DNA of 64,000 nucleotides from CAZEHS01 sp964649745 (GCA_964649745.1 CAZYQI010000015.1:16178-80177); one strand, 5' to 3'. Positions 14,996-24,844 are shown, counted from the first letter of the stretch. The notes: generated from the sequence alone by a model not told the origin. Numbers and translations: made by a program.

Positions 14996-17406
14996 ACTTC
15001 CTCTTCTTCCTCATAGAGATTATCATATTCGTCGGCGCTCATCAGGACTTCCCGGGGTTTCGATCCCAGGGAGGGGCCGATGATTCCCCGCTCCTCCATG
15101 GCGTCAACCATCCGCGCTGCGCGGTTGTAGCCCACTCGGAATTTTCTTTGCAGAAGTGAAGCCGAGGCTTGTTTGCTGGTGATGACGAATTCGATGGCCT
15201 GTTCCAGGAACTCATCGGTTTCCGCATCGCTGAACTCCTGTGTTTTGACGGAATCCAGTATCTCCGGGTTGTATTTCACTTCCCCGGTTTGGGATTTGAT
15301 GTAGGCGATAAGATCCTCCACCTCCGTGTCGGAAATAAAGGAGCCCTGCACCCGCATGGGCTTGGGTACGCCTACCGGGTAATAGAGCATATCCCCTTTA
15401 CCCAACAGCTTTTCGGCTCCCCCCATATCGATGATGGTGCGGGAATCCATCATGGAGGAAACGGCGAAAGCGATCCGGGAAGGCACGTTGGCCTTGATAA
15501 CCCCGGTGATGACGTCTACCGAGGGGCGCTGAGTCGCCACGATCAGATGGATGCCGGCGGCCCTGGCCATTTGTGCAAGGCGGCAGATGGCATCCTCCAC
15601 GGCATTGGGAGCCACCATCATCAGATCCGCCAGCTCGTCGATAATGACCACGATCTTGGGCATGCCAGTTTTCTGTCCCGAGGCAGTGAGCTTTCGATTA
15701 TAGCCGGTGATGTCCCGAACCCCTGCGGCCGCGAACAACTTGTAGCGGTCGGTCATCTCCTGTACCGCCCAGTTAAGGGCGATGGACGCCTTCTTGGGGT
15801 CGGTGACCACGGGAAGAATCAGGTGCGGGATACCGTTGTAGATGTTGAGCTCCACCACCTTGGGGTCGATCATCAGGAACTTCACTTCATCGGGACGGGC
15901 CCGGAAAAGGATGCTGGAAATAATGGTGTTGATACATACACTTTTGCCGGAGCCCGTGGAGCCGGCCACTAAAAGATGAGGCATCTTGGCCAGGTCCGCC
16001 ACCACAGGCTTGCCGCTGATGTCTTTCCCCAGGGAGAAGGCCAGCTTGGATTCCGCCTCCATGATGCCGTCGGATTCCAGAACCTCCCGGATGGCAACCA
16101 TGCTGATGGATTTGTTGGGCACCTCGATCCCTACAGCCGCCTTGCCGGGTATGGGGGCAACGATACGCACCTGCTGGGCTGCCAGATTAAGGGCGATATC
16201 GTCCGAAAGGCTCACAATACGGCTGACCTTTACACCGGGGCTGGGCTGCAGCTCATAGCGGGTAATGGCAGGCCCTCTGCTGATTTGAACCACCTTCACC
16301 TCAATGCCGAAATTGGCCAGGGTTTCTTCAAGAAGCTTGGCATTGGCCAGGATCTCCTTCTTGTCCTGCTGGGAATTATCGTCCGGAACCGGGGTCAGGA
16401 GATCGGTGGACGGCAGCTCATAATTGGGCCACTCGTCTGCGGTTATTTCAATGGCGATTTCAGGTTCCTCGGCCGGCGCTTCGGCCGCAGGAGGCTTTAT
16501 AGGTACCGGACGGGGCTTCGACGGCCTGGAAGGAGCACTTTCAATGATGGGGATTTCGTATTGGTCATCCTTGTTGATCACAAAGGGAAGCGCCGCTTCC
16601 TCCGGATGCTCTGCGGGTTCCACCTCGGGAATATACCTGGATTCATGAACGGGTTCCGGCTGTTCTTCTTCCTGTCCTTTATCAAACTGTTCCTGCCGCA
16701 TCAGCTTCATGATGGAGTGACGCTTTTTGGCGGTTGTTCCCTCTTCCGGCTCCTGACTGATGGACTGCATGAGATTGCGGTTGGCATCCACCAGAACCTC
16801 CCCGGTCTTAACCGCGGTCCCTTTAACCGCATGGCCCATGCTGGTGATGGTGAAGGAGGTGGTCAGCATCAGGATGGCCAAGACCATGCATACCACCACC
16901 ACATAGGTGCCGTATACCCCAATGGTGCTGAGGAATATGCCGGTGACCAGGGTGCCGAAAACGCCGCCCCCTTTGCCGGAAAGGCCAAGAATATGGGCCT
17001 GTTTAAGGCCTTCAACCGTAAAATATTCCGTGGGCATGAACTGACGCTGAACCAAGGTGACAACAATCAGGATGCTGAGCATGGCCAGAACGGCCGCGGC
17101 CACCCATCGGCTCCTGATTTTGGAAAAATGCTTGTTGATGGCCAGAAAACCGCCCACCAGGATCAGATACGGAACCGCATAGCCTGCGGTGGCAAAAAGT
17201 CCGAAATACAGCTGTTTCAAGGCCACCCCAAGGGCACCTGCCGAATCCGAATGCAGGCTCACCGCCGAAAGTCCTGTGAAGCCGATAAGGCCCAGGAGCT
17301 GAAATTCATACCGGTGGTTCTTTGATTTTTCGTTTGTCTTTTCAGTGGAGGTTTTCTGTTTCTTGCTTGAAGCAGGTCGTTTTGTTCCTGCTTTTTTATC
17401 TGCCAT
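14992..17406 (-). CDS. ftsK: DNA translocase FtsK/SpoIIIE
   Basis: This membrane-anchored hexameric ATPase pumps DNA through the division or sporulation septum. The 804-residue protein has an N-terminal block with several membrane segments (about 35-200), a low-complexity Pro/Glu-rich linker (about 225-330), and a motor domain with Walker A GSTGSGKS and the conserved IDELADLMM Walker B. It ends in a C-terminal winged-helix gamma domain (ASLLQRKFRVGYNRAAR) that reads DNA polarity. I use the ATG at 17406 with AGGTG 7 bases upstream; the GTG at 17415 lies within that ribosome site. The gene heads the chain that continues into mnmH. The organism sporulates by other evidence, so it may serve as SpoIIIE. 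Confidence 0.95.
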   Translation of the reverse strand: MADKKAGTKRPASSKKQKTSTEKTNEKSKNHRYEFQLLGLIGFTGLSAVSLHSDSAGALGVALKQLYFGLFATAGYAVPYLILVGGFLAINKHFSKIRSRWVAAAVLAMLSILIVVTLVQRQFMPTEYFTVEGLKQAHILGLSGKGGGVFGTLVTGIFLSTIGVYGTYVVVVCMVLAILMLTTSFTITSMGHAVKGTAVKTGEVLVDANRNLMQSISQEPEEGTTAKKRHSIMKLMRQEQFDKGQEEEQPEPVHESRYIPEVEPAEHPEEAALPFVINKDDQYEIPIIESAPSRPSKPRPVPIKPPAAEAPAEEPEIAIEITADEWPNYELPSTDLLTPVPDDNSQQDKKEILANAKLLEETLANFGIEVKVVQISRGPAITRYELQPSPGVKVSRIVSLSDDIALNLAAQQVRIVAPIPGKAAVGIEVPNKSISMVAIREVLESDGIMEAESKLAFSLGKDISGKPVVADLAKMPHLLVAGSTGSGKSVCINTIISSILFRARPDEVKFLMIDPKVVELNIYNGIPHLILPVVTDPKKASIALNWAVQEMTDRYKLFAAAGVRDITGYNRKLTASGQKTGMPKIVVIIDELADLMMVAPNAVEDAICRLAQMARAAGIHLIVATQRPSVDVITGVIKANVPSRIAFAVSSMMDSRTIIDMGGAEKLLGKGDMLYYPVGVPKPMRVQGSFISDTEVEDLIAYIKSQTGEVKYNPEILDSVKTQEFSDAETDEFLEQAIEFVITSKQASASLLQRKFRVGYNRAARMVDAMEERGIIGPSLGSKPREVLMSADEYDNLYEEEEEV

Positions 17407-17454
17407 TGTGATCACCTATTGCCCGTATTGGTATGAAAGGTCTATAACAGAACT

Positions 17455-17463
17455 ATTATACCA
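17455..17463 (-). promoter_or_regulatory. extended -10 promoter of the ftsK-mnmH-rimO-pgsA-cinA operon
   Basis: On the minus strand TGGTATAAT, a TG-extended perfect -10, lies about 50 bases before the ftsK start. No good -35 is visible at the usual distance. Confidence 0.5.
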
Positions 17464-17485
17464 CAATCAGTGGAATAAAATAAAA

Positions 17486-17508
17486 GAAACAGGCTCATCA
17501 CCTGTTTC
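17486..17508 (-). terminator. terminator of luxS
   Basis: GAAACAGG and CCTGTTTC form an 8-bp perfect stem. On the minus strand it is followed by TTTTATTTTATT, 9 bases after the luxS stop. Confidence 0.9.
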
Positions 17509-17516
17509 CGAATTCA

Positions 17517-18032
17517 TCAATGGGTTTCAAAGGTCTTCTTTCCATCCCGGGTGTAATCCGGATACTGAAGATTTTCATCCTTCAGCTGTGAAAGAATTTC
17601 TTCGTAATACTGTTTCGCTTCCCGTTTGGCCCCTGCCAGCTCGTGGTCCGTGTAGTTGCCGCAGTCCTTGGGAGCCGCACCGGGAATCTCGCCTTCGTAC
17701 GCTGCAATGAACGCGAACATTTCCTGCATCATGGGGATAACATCCGTTGACTCCAAATCCCCCTTCAGCACCACATAGACCCCTGTAAAACAGCCCATGG
17801 GGCCGAAATAAATCAGTTGATCGGCATAAACCGGGTGATTGCGCAGGAAGGTGGCCCCTAAGTGCTCCAACGTGTGCATGGCATTGGATTTTATAACGGG
17901 ATCGATATTGGGACGCTTGAGCCGCACATCAAATGTGGTGACGGTCTCTGCGCCGATATGGTCCTTCCGTGAAACGTAGATCCCTCTTAAAAGACGTTCA
18001 TGGTCAACCTCAAAACTGGGTATTTTTTTCAT
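17517..18032 (-). CDS. luxS: S-ribosylhomocysteine lyase
   Basis: LuxS converts S-ribosylhomocysteine to homocysteine and the autoinducer-2 precursor DPD. The 171-residue protein shows the metal site His53/Glu56/His57 (HTLEH) with Cys124 (DCGNYTDHEL), and Cys81 in PMGCFTGVY. The common family form of the last motif is GCRTGFY, so Arg and Phe are replaced here. Start 18032 is chosen because AGGAGG lies 6-7 bases upstream; a longer frame from 18089 would run almost into the preceding gene. It follows the GGDEF/HD-GYP gene by 46 bases, and has its own terminator. It links functionally to the methionine genes at 45-47 kb. Confidence 0.95.
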   Translation of the reverse strand: MKKIPSFEVDHERLLRGIYVSRKDHIGAETVTTFDVRLKRPNIDPVIKSNAMHTLEHLGATFLRNHPVYADQLIYFGPMGCFTGVYVVLKGDLESTDVIPMMQEMFAFIAAYEGEIPGAAPKDCGNYTDHELAGAKREAKQYYEEILSQLKDENLQYPDYTRDGKKTFETH

Positions 18033-18078
18033 GGTATCCTCCTGATTATCGATGCATTCAGTATACCAGATAGAGGGG

Positions 18079-20574
18079 CTACTGTTCACCTGGGTTTTTC
18101 AGAATGTCCACGGCTATGCTCACTACGGCCGGATCAAACTGGGTCCCGGAACAGCGTTCCAGCTCCGCAATCACATCTGCGTTGCTTACAGGAGCCTGAT
18201 AAGGCCGGCCGTGCTGCATGACATCCACCGAGTCGGCTACGGATAAGATTCTGGCGGTCAGGGGAATCTGCTCTCCGGACAATCCCTTGGGGTAACCCGA
18301 CCCATCGTATCGTTCGTGGTGGGACAGGATTCCCGGCGCCACATGGGCGAAATCCTGAAGTGTCGAGGCGATCCGGTATCCGATTTCAGGGTGGTTTCGG
18401 ACAACCTCCCACTCCGCTTCGCTGAGCTTCCCCGGTTTATTGAGGATGTTTTCGGGAATAGCGATTTTTCCGATATCGTGGAGATTGGACAGAAGAATAA
18501 TTTCATCCTTTTTTTCCGGGCCCAGATTCATTTTATTCACAATGGCGATCCCCATTTCGGCAATGCGCCGGGAATGCTCATAGGTTTCGATGGATTTGTC
18601 GTTCAATGTCTTTAATATGGTGGTCAGAATGCTGGAACGGGCGCTTTCCGATTCCGTGATCTTGTTCCGGTACATCCGTTCCTCAGCGGTCTTGATCAGC
18701 ACGGGGAGCGGTTCATCGGAATCAAGCCTTACCGCATAGCCCACGGCCATGTTCAAAATTACCGGCCCCACCTGCTCCCGGCTGCTTTCCTGCTTGATGA
18801 TGTTATAGATGTATTCCGCGTCCTTCTCATCGGTGTTGGACATCAGGATGGCGAACTCATCGCCTCCCCAGCGACAGATGATATCCCTTTCCCTGCACGC
18901 TCGCTTAAGGATTCTTGCGGCCGCCGTAAGAAGATGATCCCCCTGCTGATGCCCGAAGGTATCATTGGTAAGCTTCAGGCCGTTGATATCTGTGATCATG
19001 ACCGCCTGTGGGAAGAACTCTGTCCGATCGAAATCATGAAGGCTCTTTTCAAAATAGCGGCGGTTATGCAGTCCTGTGAGCTTGTCATGATAGCTCAGGA
19101 AACGGAGCTCGTCCTCCAGATATTTTTGTCTGTCGATGTTGCTGACCAGTCCCGATATCACAGAGGGAGAACCATCCGGACCGGTTTCGGTGACATCGCC
19201 GGTTACAAGATACCAATGGTATTTCCCTTTTCCACTCTTAAGCCGGCACTCAATATTCAGAGATTCCTGAGGCGTGTGAATAAACCCCAGATTGCCCCCA
19301 TGAATCAGCTGCATATCGTCAGGATGAAGATGGGCATCCAGCTGATCCAGTGTGAAGGTGTCTTCGCCGAATATTTTCCCCATCAGTTGGAGTGCATAGG
19401 CATCCAGCTTAACGGTCTTTTGGGCCAAATGATATTCCCATATGCCGGATTTCGACGCCTCCAAGGCTTGCTTAATTCGTTTTTCGTTCAAGCTGATTTT
19501 CCGGGCATCAGATTCAATCCGGTCCAGCATTAGGTCGGTCTTTATGACAAGGGTACCTATTTCAGAGTTCACACTGTTCATCAGTTTTTTATCTTCTGAC
19601 AACCGGAGAGAAGACAACTCCTCCAGATTCACCCGGCTCAGAAAACTGCCGATGTGCTCAACCGGTATGATGACGAATTTCTTGATAAGCTGTGCGTTAA
19701 GAATTGCTACCAATATGCAAAGCCCCACCAGTTGAAGGATAAAGAATTTGAGGATGTCGTTAACCTGACGGTGCATCACCCTGTTTTTTGAAATAGTGAT
19801 AACTGCGGCCGGGGAGCCGCTGATGTCCAAAAGCTTTGTGAGGCATTCCGTGGTGTTTTCCAAGGTTCGATAGCTATATTCTCCGGAATTGACAAGTCTG
19901 TTCTTTTCTGCGGTAACCGTATATTTCGGAATATAATCCATAACCGGTTCAATGCGGAGGGTTGAATCCAAAACGGATTCGTAGGTGCGCATCACGCTGT
20001 CGTCTATGATTCTGGCAAAAACCAAGGTTCCGTTGGACGGCGCCTGAGTTGATGAGTTGGTTATGCCGTAGGAGCTGATCAGGGCAACCTGTCCTTCGTT
20101 GACAATCAGCTGATTAATGGCTTCGTCCGGCCGTTCCCGTTCGGTGAACAGATCCAGGTATCTGGAGACGAAGGCACGCTTATAGTCGGCAGACAGTGGT
20201 TTTATAGTTTTTGTTTCCTGATCGTACTGGAACGCGTTGAGTATGTGCTTATCCTTATCGAAGAGCATGACATAATCCACCCGCAATAAAGAAAAGGAGG
20301 ATGTCATGAAGTTTGCGCTTATATAGCCGGGTTTGTTGCCCTGCACATAGTTATAGGTATCATCCCATAAAGCCCAGTCGGCCGCGGTGGCGGATAATGT
20401 GGCCATATCCTGATAAAGCAGATTGACCACCCGAAGGGACTCGTCACGCAACAGCTGCCGTTCAATCTTATCAGTGGTTTCTAGGAGGATGTTCCGGGTT
20501 ATCTGATAGCCGCCGAACAGCAAAAATGCAGAACCGAGAATCAGGATCAGAGTTGATTTCCAACGGAGTTTCAT
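18079..20574 (-). CDS. CHASE4-like/PAS/GGDEF/HD-GYP c-di-GMP enzyme, membrane sensor
   Basis: The 831-residue protein has an N-terminal membrane segment (about 7-28), an extracellular CHASE4-like domain (about 40-245, with ADWALWDDTYNYV), and a second membrane segment (about 275-295). A HAMP-like linker and a PAS domain (about 365-490) follow, then GGDEF (intact GGDEF near residue 570, preceded by an RERD inhibitory site). A C-terminal HD-GYP domain completes it (HDIGKIAIP near 698, HHERYDGSGYP near 750). Both the cyclase and phosphodiesterase motifs are intact, so it may make or degrade c-di-GMP depending on the signal. The ligand is unknown. It lies 46 bases upstream of luxS, possibly co-transcribed. 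Confidence 0.93.
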   Translation of the reverse strand: MKLRWKSTLILILGSAFLLFGGYQITRNILLETTDKIERQLLRDESLRVVNLLYQDMATLSATAADWALWDDTYNYVQGNKPGYISANFMTSSFSLLRVDYVMLFDKDKHILNAFQYDQETKTIKPLSADYKRAFVSRYLDLFTERERPDEAINQLIVNEGQVALISSYGITNSSTQAPSNGTLVFARIIDDSVMRTYESVLDSTLRIEPVMDYIPKYTVTAEKNRLVNSGEYSYRTLENTTECLTKLLDISGSPAAVITISKNRVMHRQVNDILKFFILQLVGLCILVAILNAQLIKKFVIIPVEHIGSFLSRVNLEELSSLRLSEDKKLMNSVNSEIGTLVIKTDLMLDRIESDARKISLNEKRIKQALEASKSGIWEYHLAQKTVKLDAYALQLMGKIFGEDTFTLDQLDAHLHPDDMQLIHGGNLGFIHTPQESLNIECRLKSGKGKYHWYLVTGDVTETGPDGSPSVISGLVSNIDRQKYLEDELRFLSYHDKLTGLHNRRYFEKSLHDFDRTEFFPQAVMITDINGLKLTNDTFGHQQGDHLLTAAARILKRACRERDIICRWGGDEFAILMSNTDEKDAEYIYNIIKQESSREQVGPVILNMAVGYAVRLDSDEPLPVLIKTAEERMYRNKITESESARSSILTTILKTLNDKSIETYEHSRRIAEMGIAIVNKMNLGPEKKDEIILLSNLHDIGKIAIPENILNKPGKLSEAEWEVVRNHPEIGYRIASTLQDFAHVAPGILSHHERYDGSGYPKGLSGEQIPLTARILSVADSVDVMQHGRPYQAPVSNADVIAELERCSGTQFDPAVVSIAVDILKNPGEQ

Positions 20575-20660
20575 GCATCCCTCTCAAGAAAAATTGTTAC
20601 CGTAAGTATAACATATCCTGACCTTATCTGTTGCAGGTGTATCCCGGAGTTTCCTTACTT

Positions 20661-21545
20661 TTATTTTCCCATAAGCACTTCCGAACCTGAAACGACATCG
20701 AACAGCTCCTCATCGATGGAGGCTTGCCTCAAATGAAGGAATGAACGGTTTAAATCCTCCTTGAGCTCTCCGATATTCTTCTCTGCCCGTTGCATGGCAG
20801 CAAGCCTGCAGGCGTTCTCACTGGCCAAAGACTCTGCACAGGCCCTGTACAGGGAGATGAAAAGGTGCTCACTGACCAGTGCCCGAAGGGTTTCCAGCGG
20901 ATTTCCCATAAGCTCCGGCAGATTTTGAGCAGGCCACCGGATTTCGGATATGGAGCGCTGCCATTGGGCGTCCATGGGTAACAGCTGTTGCACGCTGGGC
21001 TCAAAAATCACCCCTGGAACCGGGCGGTTATGAAAGATGTAAAAATTCTGCAGTTCCCTTCCACCGCAGCTCCTTTCACAATCCAAGAGGATCTGTCCCA
21101 CCAGCTGCGTAATGGCGTTGACGGAATGGGGTACTTCATACAGACCTGCAGGGGCCAACGCAGAATCCTCCAGCCGTGCATGAACCCGTTCCCCCACCGC
21201 CCAAATGAAGGTTCTTCCATGCATCGAATGCAGCCTGTCCGAAACAAAGCCAGCCAGAAGATCATTGAATTGACCGACAAGCCCCTGATCCGATCCGAAT
21301 ACCACCACATGAAAAAGCGGACTTCCTTCCGGGATATCCGCTTCCTTAAACGGGGCAGCGGCAAATTCTCTCAAACATACAGAAAGTCCCAGGTCCAACG
21401 CTCTGGCATAGGAGTCCAGGGACTGCACCGCGGCCTCATACTGACTGATATTGGAAGCTGCCAGTATTTTCAGCGTGGTGACAACGGAGGCAAGGTTCCC
21501 GGCTCCCCGGATCTTATGCCGCATACTTTCCATGGAATCGCTCAT
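20661..21545 (-). CDS. atpG: N-ATPase gamma subunit
   Basis: The central-stalk subunit couples c-ring rotation to the F1 head. The 294-residue product has the conserved N-terminal helix (MESMRHKIRGAGNLASVV) and a C-terminal helix ending in RQASIDEELFDVVSG, both of which form the rotor coiled coil. The start at 21545 overlaps the atpA stop (ATGA); a longer frame to 21683 would sit inside atpA. The middle of the protein is divergent from ordinary F-type gamma subunits, as is usual in N-ATPases. It is the last gene of the cluster, the expected position. Confidence 0.9.
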   Translation of the reverse strand: MSDSMESMRHKIRGAGNLASVVTTLKILAASNISQYEAAVQSLDSYARALDLGLSVCLREFAAAPFKEADIPEGSPLFHVVVFGSDQGLVGQFNDLLAGFVSDRLHSMHGRTFIWAVGERVHARLEDSALAPAGLYEVPHSVNAITQLVGQILLDCERSCGGRELQNFYIFHNRPVPGVIFEPSVQQLLPMDAQWQRSISEIRWPAQNLPELMGNPLETLRALVSEHLFISLYRACAESLASENACRLAAMQRAEKNIGELKEDLNRSFLHLRQASIDEELFDVVSGSEVLMGK

Positions 21546-23077
21546 ATGGCTGCCTCCCTGTAGGGAGCCAGGGCTTCGGTGGCAATCTGCAGAATGGACT
21601 GCCGGTCCTCCTCGCTCAGGATTTCGGTCATGGAAAAGCGCAGGATCACCTGCTGGGACAACTTTGCCGATGCCTCCGCGCAAACAGCCTTTTCCGCCTC
21701 TTTCATGCGGTTCAGGGGAATCGTGTCGAACAGTCCGCTGGTAAGCGCAAGAAGGATGGTGATCTGTTCGTGAACGGATACCGGCTCAGATTCCAATTGC
21801 TTCAGGCAGGAGCGGATCCGCCGCCCATGCTCGATGATGAGATGCGTATGTTCGTCCAGTCGTGTTCCGAAACGGGCAAAAGACTCCAGCTCTTCAAATT
21901 GCGAATAGGCCAGCTTAAGATTGCCCGTCACCGCCCGATAGGCCGTCAGCTGCGCTTTGCCCCCTACCCTGGAAACGGAGCGCCCGATATCCACAGCAGG
22001 CAAGACACCCAATTCAAAAAGGGTTGGAGACAGATAGATCTGCCCGTCGGTAATGGAGATGAGATTTGTGGGGATATAGGCTGCGATATTCTGTTCTTCG
22101 GTTTCGATGATGGGAAGAGCCGTCAGGGATCCGCCCCCCAAGTCGTTCCGCAAATGGGTTGCCCGCTCAAGAAGGCGGGAATGGATATAGAATATGTCGC
22201 CGGGAAAGGCTTCCCTACCGGGAGGTTTACGAAGAAGCAAAGAGATCTCTCTGTATGATCGGGCATGGTGAGTCAAATCATCGTATATGATGAGTACATC
22301 CCTGCCGTTTTCCATAAAATGCTCGGCAATGCTGGTTGCCGCATAGGGCGCAATGTAGTTGAGGCCGGGCTGATCGCTTCCCTCCGTTACCACAACCACC
22401 GTATAGGCCATGGCGCCATTATCGCGGAGGGTGGCAATCACTCTGGCCACGGAGGATGCCCGTTGCCCGATGGCACAGTACACACAAAGCACATTCTGAT
22501 CCTTTTGGTTCAGGATGGTATCGACAGCAATGGAGGTCTTTCCGGTTTGACGATCCCCCATGATCAGTTCTCTTTGTCCGCGCCCTACGGGGATAACGGC
22601 ATCGATGACCTTTATGCCGGTTTGAAGAGGCTGGTTGACCGGAGCCCGGTCCATGATGTGGGGGGCCGGCCGTTCTATCGGAAGGCGTTGAGTGAAAACC
22701 AGCCGTTCCTTGCCGTCCAGCGGTATGCCCAGAGGATTGATGACACGGCCCACCAGGGCATCGCCCACAGGCACATCAATAACACGGCCCGTTCGTTCCA
22801 CAAGATCCCCTGAACGCAGATGCGAGTACTCACCTAAAAGAACAACCCCCAACTCATCTTCATCCACACTGAAGGCAATTCCCAAAAGCCCTCCCGGAAA
22901 TCGTACCAGCTCTTCATAGCCTACCCCGGGAAGTCCCGAAACCTTTGCGATACCCGTTGATACCGTCTTTACAACCCCTATCTCCCGTAGGAACAATTGA
23001 GGAAAACCGGTTTCGTGGGCATGGCGAAGGCTGTCGAAGGTATCGTCAATTGTCTGACGCAGGCTGAATTTTTTCAT
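21542..23077 (-). CDS. atpA: N-ATPase alpha subunit
   Basis: The regulatory nucleotide-binding subunit of the F1 head, 511 residues. Walker A is GDRQTGKT at residues 174-181. Near residue 370 it has the family block PALFELGVLPAVDIGRSVSRVG in the variant form (SPTLFELGVLPAVDIGRSVSR). The ATG at 23077 with upstream GAGGGAA is used; a longer frame to 23194 is entirely inside atpF. The start overlaps the atpF end by 32 bases. Confidence 0.95.
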   Translation of the reverse strand: MKKFSLRQTIDDTFDSLRHAHETGFPQLFLREIGVVKTVSTGIAKVSGLPGVGYEELVRFPGGLLGIAFSVDEDELGVVLLGEYSHLRSGDLVERTGRVIDVPVGDALVGRVINPLGIPLDGKERLVFTQRLPIERPAPHIMDRAPVNQPLQTGIKVIDAVIPVGRGQRELIMGDRQTGKTSIAVDTILNQKDQNVLCVYCAIGQRASSVARVIATLRDNGAMAYTVVVVTEGSDQPGLNYIAPYAATSIAEHFMENGRDVLIIYDDLTHHARSYREISLLLRKPPGREAFPGDIFYIHSRLLERATHLRNDLGGGSLTALPIIETEEQNIAAYIPTNLISITDGQIYLSPTLFELGVLPAVDIGRSVSRVGGKAQLTAYRAVTGNLKLAYSQFEELESFARFGTRLDEHTHLIIEHGRRIRSCLKQLESEPVSVHEQITILLALTSGLFDTIPLNRMKEAEKAVCAEASAKLSQQVILRFSMTEILSEEDRQSILQIATEALAPYREAAI

Positions 23078-23867
23078 CACCGTTCCCTCTTTTCTGCGGA
23101 AAAGGTTTTGCTTTTTCACGGATGATTTTTGCAGCGAACCGGCCAGCCTGATCGATGATGTCCGATAGACTCCAGGCCATCTTATAACCATCAATCATCA
23201 TTTCAATGCCTCCGATGAGCCCGGATACCGTTTCGAACTGAACAGAAACCTCTGCTCCGAGGATTGCCGAAATAACGGACTGGATCTCTTCACGTTGAGC
23301 GGAGCTGAGGGGATAAGCACTCCGTATAATGACCGGTTTGCCGGAAGAACGGAACGATAAAACAAGCCGTTCCATTTCATCCGGCGGCAGGGCCCGCAGC
23401 TGACGGATGAAGACGGCAGTCATTTGTTCCTCCAGTGTGGAGGAAGCCATTTCCTCCAGTACCTTTCGCGTAATTGCAAAGACTTCATCTTGGGTTTTTT
23501 GAACAATTTCCTGCTGAAGACTGCTTTCTTCTGCCAGCAGCGCATCCTGACGCATCTGGCGAAGGTCTTCGTACTCCTTATGCGCATTTGCCGTAAGGGT
23601 TTCTTTTTCGTGTTCCAGTTCTTCCATGACTAAACGGAGACGTTCATCGCGATTTTGGTCAAATTCACGATTTTTTTCCGTGAAAAGCGTCTTTTGTATC
23701 TCTGCTTCAGAATTTTGTTGCTCTGCTTCGCTGATTTGAATACCGATGAGACGTTCCCGTTCGTCAACGGCTTTGAGGATGGGTTTATAGAGGAAGCGCT
23801 TCAGAAACCATACCAACACCAAAAAGTTCAGGATTTGAGCAAAGACGGTGAACCAGTCGATCAACAT
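23046..23867 (-). CDS. atpF: N-ATPase b subunit with delta-like C-terminal part
   Basis: At 273 residues it is about 100 longer than a normal b subunit. One N-terminal membrane helix (about 5-22, with FLVLVWFLKRFLYKPI) is followed by a long charged coiled coil (about 30-150), as in b subunits. The last ~110 residues contain a SSAQREEIQSVIS segment and a VSGLIGGIEMMIDG segment. These resemble the C-terminal part of the delta subunit (GGx-hydrophobic motif). No separate delta gene (atpH) is present in the cluster, so this fusion probably replaces it. It overlaps atpA by 32 bases. Confidence 0.9.
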   Translation of the reverse strand: MLIDWFTVFAQILNFLVLVWFLKRFLYKPILKAVDERERLIGIQISEAEQQNSEAEIQKTLFTEKNREFDQNRDERLRLVMEELEHEKETLTANAHKEYEDLRQMRQDALLAEESSLQQEIVQKTQDEVFAITRKVLEEMASSTLEEQMTAVFIRQLRALPPDEMERLVLSFRSSGKPVIIRSAYPLSSAQREEIQSVISAILGAEVSVQFETVSGLIGGIEMMIDGYKMAWSLSDIIDQAGRFAAKIIREKAKPFPQKRGNGDEKIQPASDN

Positions 23868-23879
23868 GAGCGCTCCTCC

Positions 23880-24149
23880 TTACTTTGCAATGACATGGGT
23901 CCAGAAGGGATTTGCGAAGATCAGGATCATTGAAATGACAAAACAGTAGATTGCAAGGGACTCCACCATGGCAAGACCTACAAACAGGGTTCTGGTGATG
24001 GTGGCGGAAGCATCCGGCTGCTGAGCCAGAGAACTGAGTGCCGTTGAAATAGCTTTCCCCTCTCCAATGGCAGGCCCCAGACAACCGAATGCGGTGGTTA
24101 CTCCGGCCATTACAATCGATACAAGGGCAATCGTCGTGACAGTATCCAT
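23880..24149 (-). CDS. atpE: N-ATPase c subunit, Na+-binding type
   Basis: The rotor-ring subunit has 89 residues and two membrane helices around a polar loop. Glu63, Ser64 and Tyr68 in MVESLAIY correspond to the Na+ ligands Glu65, Ser66 and Tyr70 of Ilyobacter tartaricus. Glu30 in PAIGEGKA takes the place of Gln32, so there are two acidic residues per hairpin, a feature of N-ATPase c subunits. Leu65 replaces the threonine found in Ilyobacter. Na+ translocation is therefore likely by residue comparison but is not proven. Confidence 0.95.
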   Translation of the reverse strand: MDTVTTIALVSIVMAGVTTAFGCLGPAIGEGKAISTALSSLAQQPDASATITRTLFVGLAMVESLAIYCFVISMILIFANPFWTHVIAK

Positions 24150-24172
24150 AATTCCACTCCTCCTCTTCGGGA

Positions 24173-24844
24173 TTATTTTTCCCGGGACAAGGTCGCCCCG
24201 GCGATAAATACGGTTGCCAAAATGCTGAATATATACGCCTGAACCATTCCTATCAGCAGTCCCAAAAGGCTCATAACCGCGGGAAACAGGAAGGGTGTGA
24301 TGGTAAGGAGGATTCCAACGGACATTTCTCCGCTCATCATATTTCCGAACAAACGTACTGCCAGAGCCAATGTACGGGTGAATTCACTGATGATGTTGAA
24401 GGGAAGCATGATGAACGTTGGCTCCAGATAGGATTTGAGGTAGGCTCCGAACCCGCCTTCCATGATCCCGTAGGTCGGTACAGCAATGAATACGCATATG
24501 GCCAGAGCCGTTGTGGTGGAAAGAGAACCGGTTGGAACGGCATATCCCGGTAAAATGGTGCAAAGGCTGGCAGAAGCGATGAAAAGAAAAAGGGTTCCGA
24601 TAAAACCGATATACCGTTCAGGCTGACGCAGCCCCACTTCGGCCAGCTGGTTCCGGATCCCCAGGACGATGATTTCCAGCACCGACTGCCACCGGGAAAT
24701 ATGAATGCCTGTACTGAGTTTTCGGGTAATGAGAAAGGCACCGACTATCAACAGGATCATCAGGATCCATGTGTTGAGTATAGTGGCGTTCAGCTTAAAC
24801 ATACCGGACTGCCAATAGATAAGATGATCAGGGCTCAGTTCCAC
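24173..24844 (-). CDS. atpB: N-ATPase a subunit
   Basis: The stator half-channel subunit, 223 residues with about five or six membrane helices. The essential arginine is Arg164 in TLALAVRLFGNMMSGE. The start is GTG, with AAAGGAGG 8 bases upstream. It overlaps atpR by 17 bases. The lack of a separate ordinary atpI gene and the atpQ-atpR pair before it are typical of N-ATPase clusters. Confidence 0.93.
   Translation of the reverse strand: MELSPDHLIYWQSGMFKLNATILNTWILMILLIVGAFLITRKLSTGIHISRWQSVLEIIVLGIRNQLAEVGLRQPERYIGFIGTLFLFIASASLCTILPGYAVPTGSLSTTTALAICVFIAVPTYGIMEGGFGAYLKSYLEPTFIMLPFNIISEFTRTLALAVRLFGNMMSGEMSVGILLTITPFLFPAVMSLLGLLIGMVQAYIFSILATVFIAGATLSREK

Noticed and set aside
15976..17325. 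449-codon plus-strand frame antisense to ftsK
   Set aside because: A shadow of the ftsK gene with no recognisable domain.
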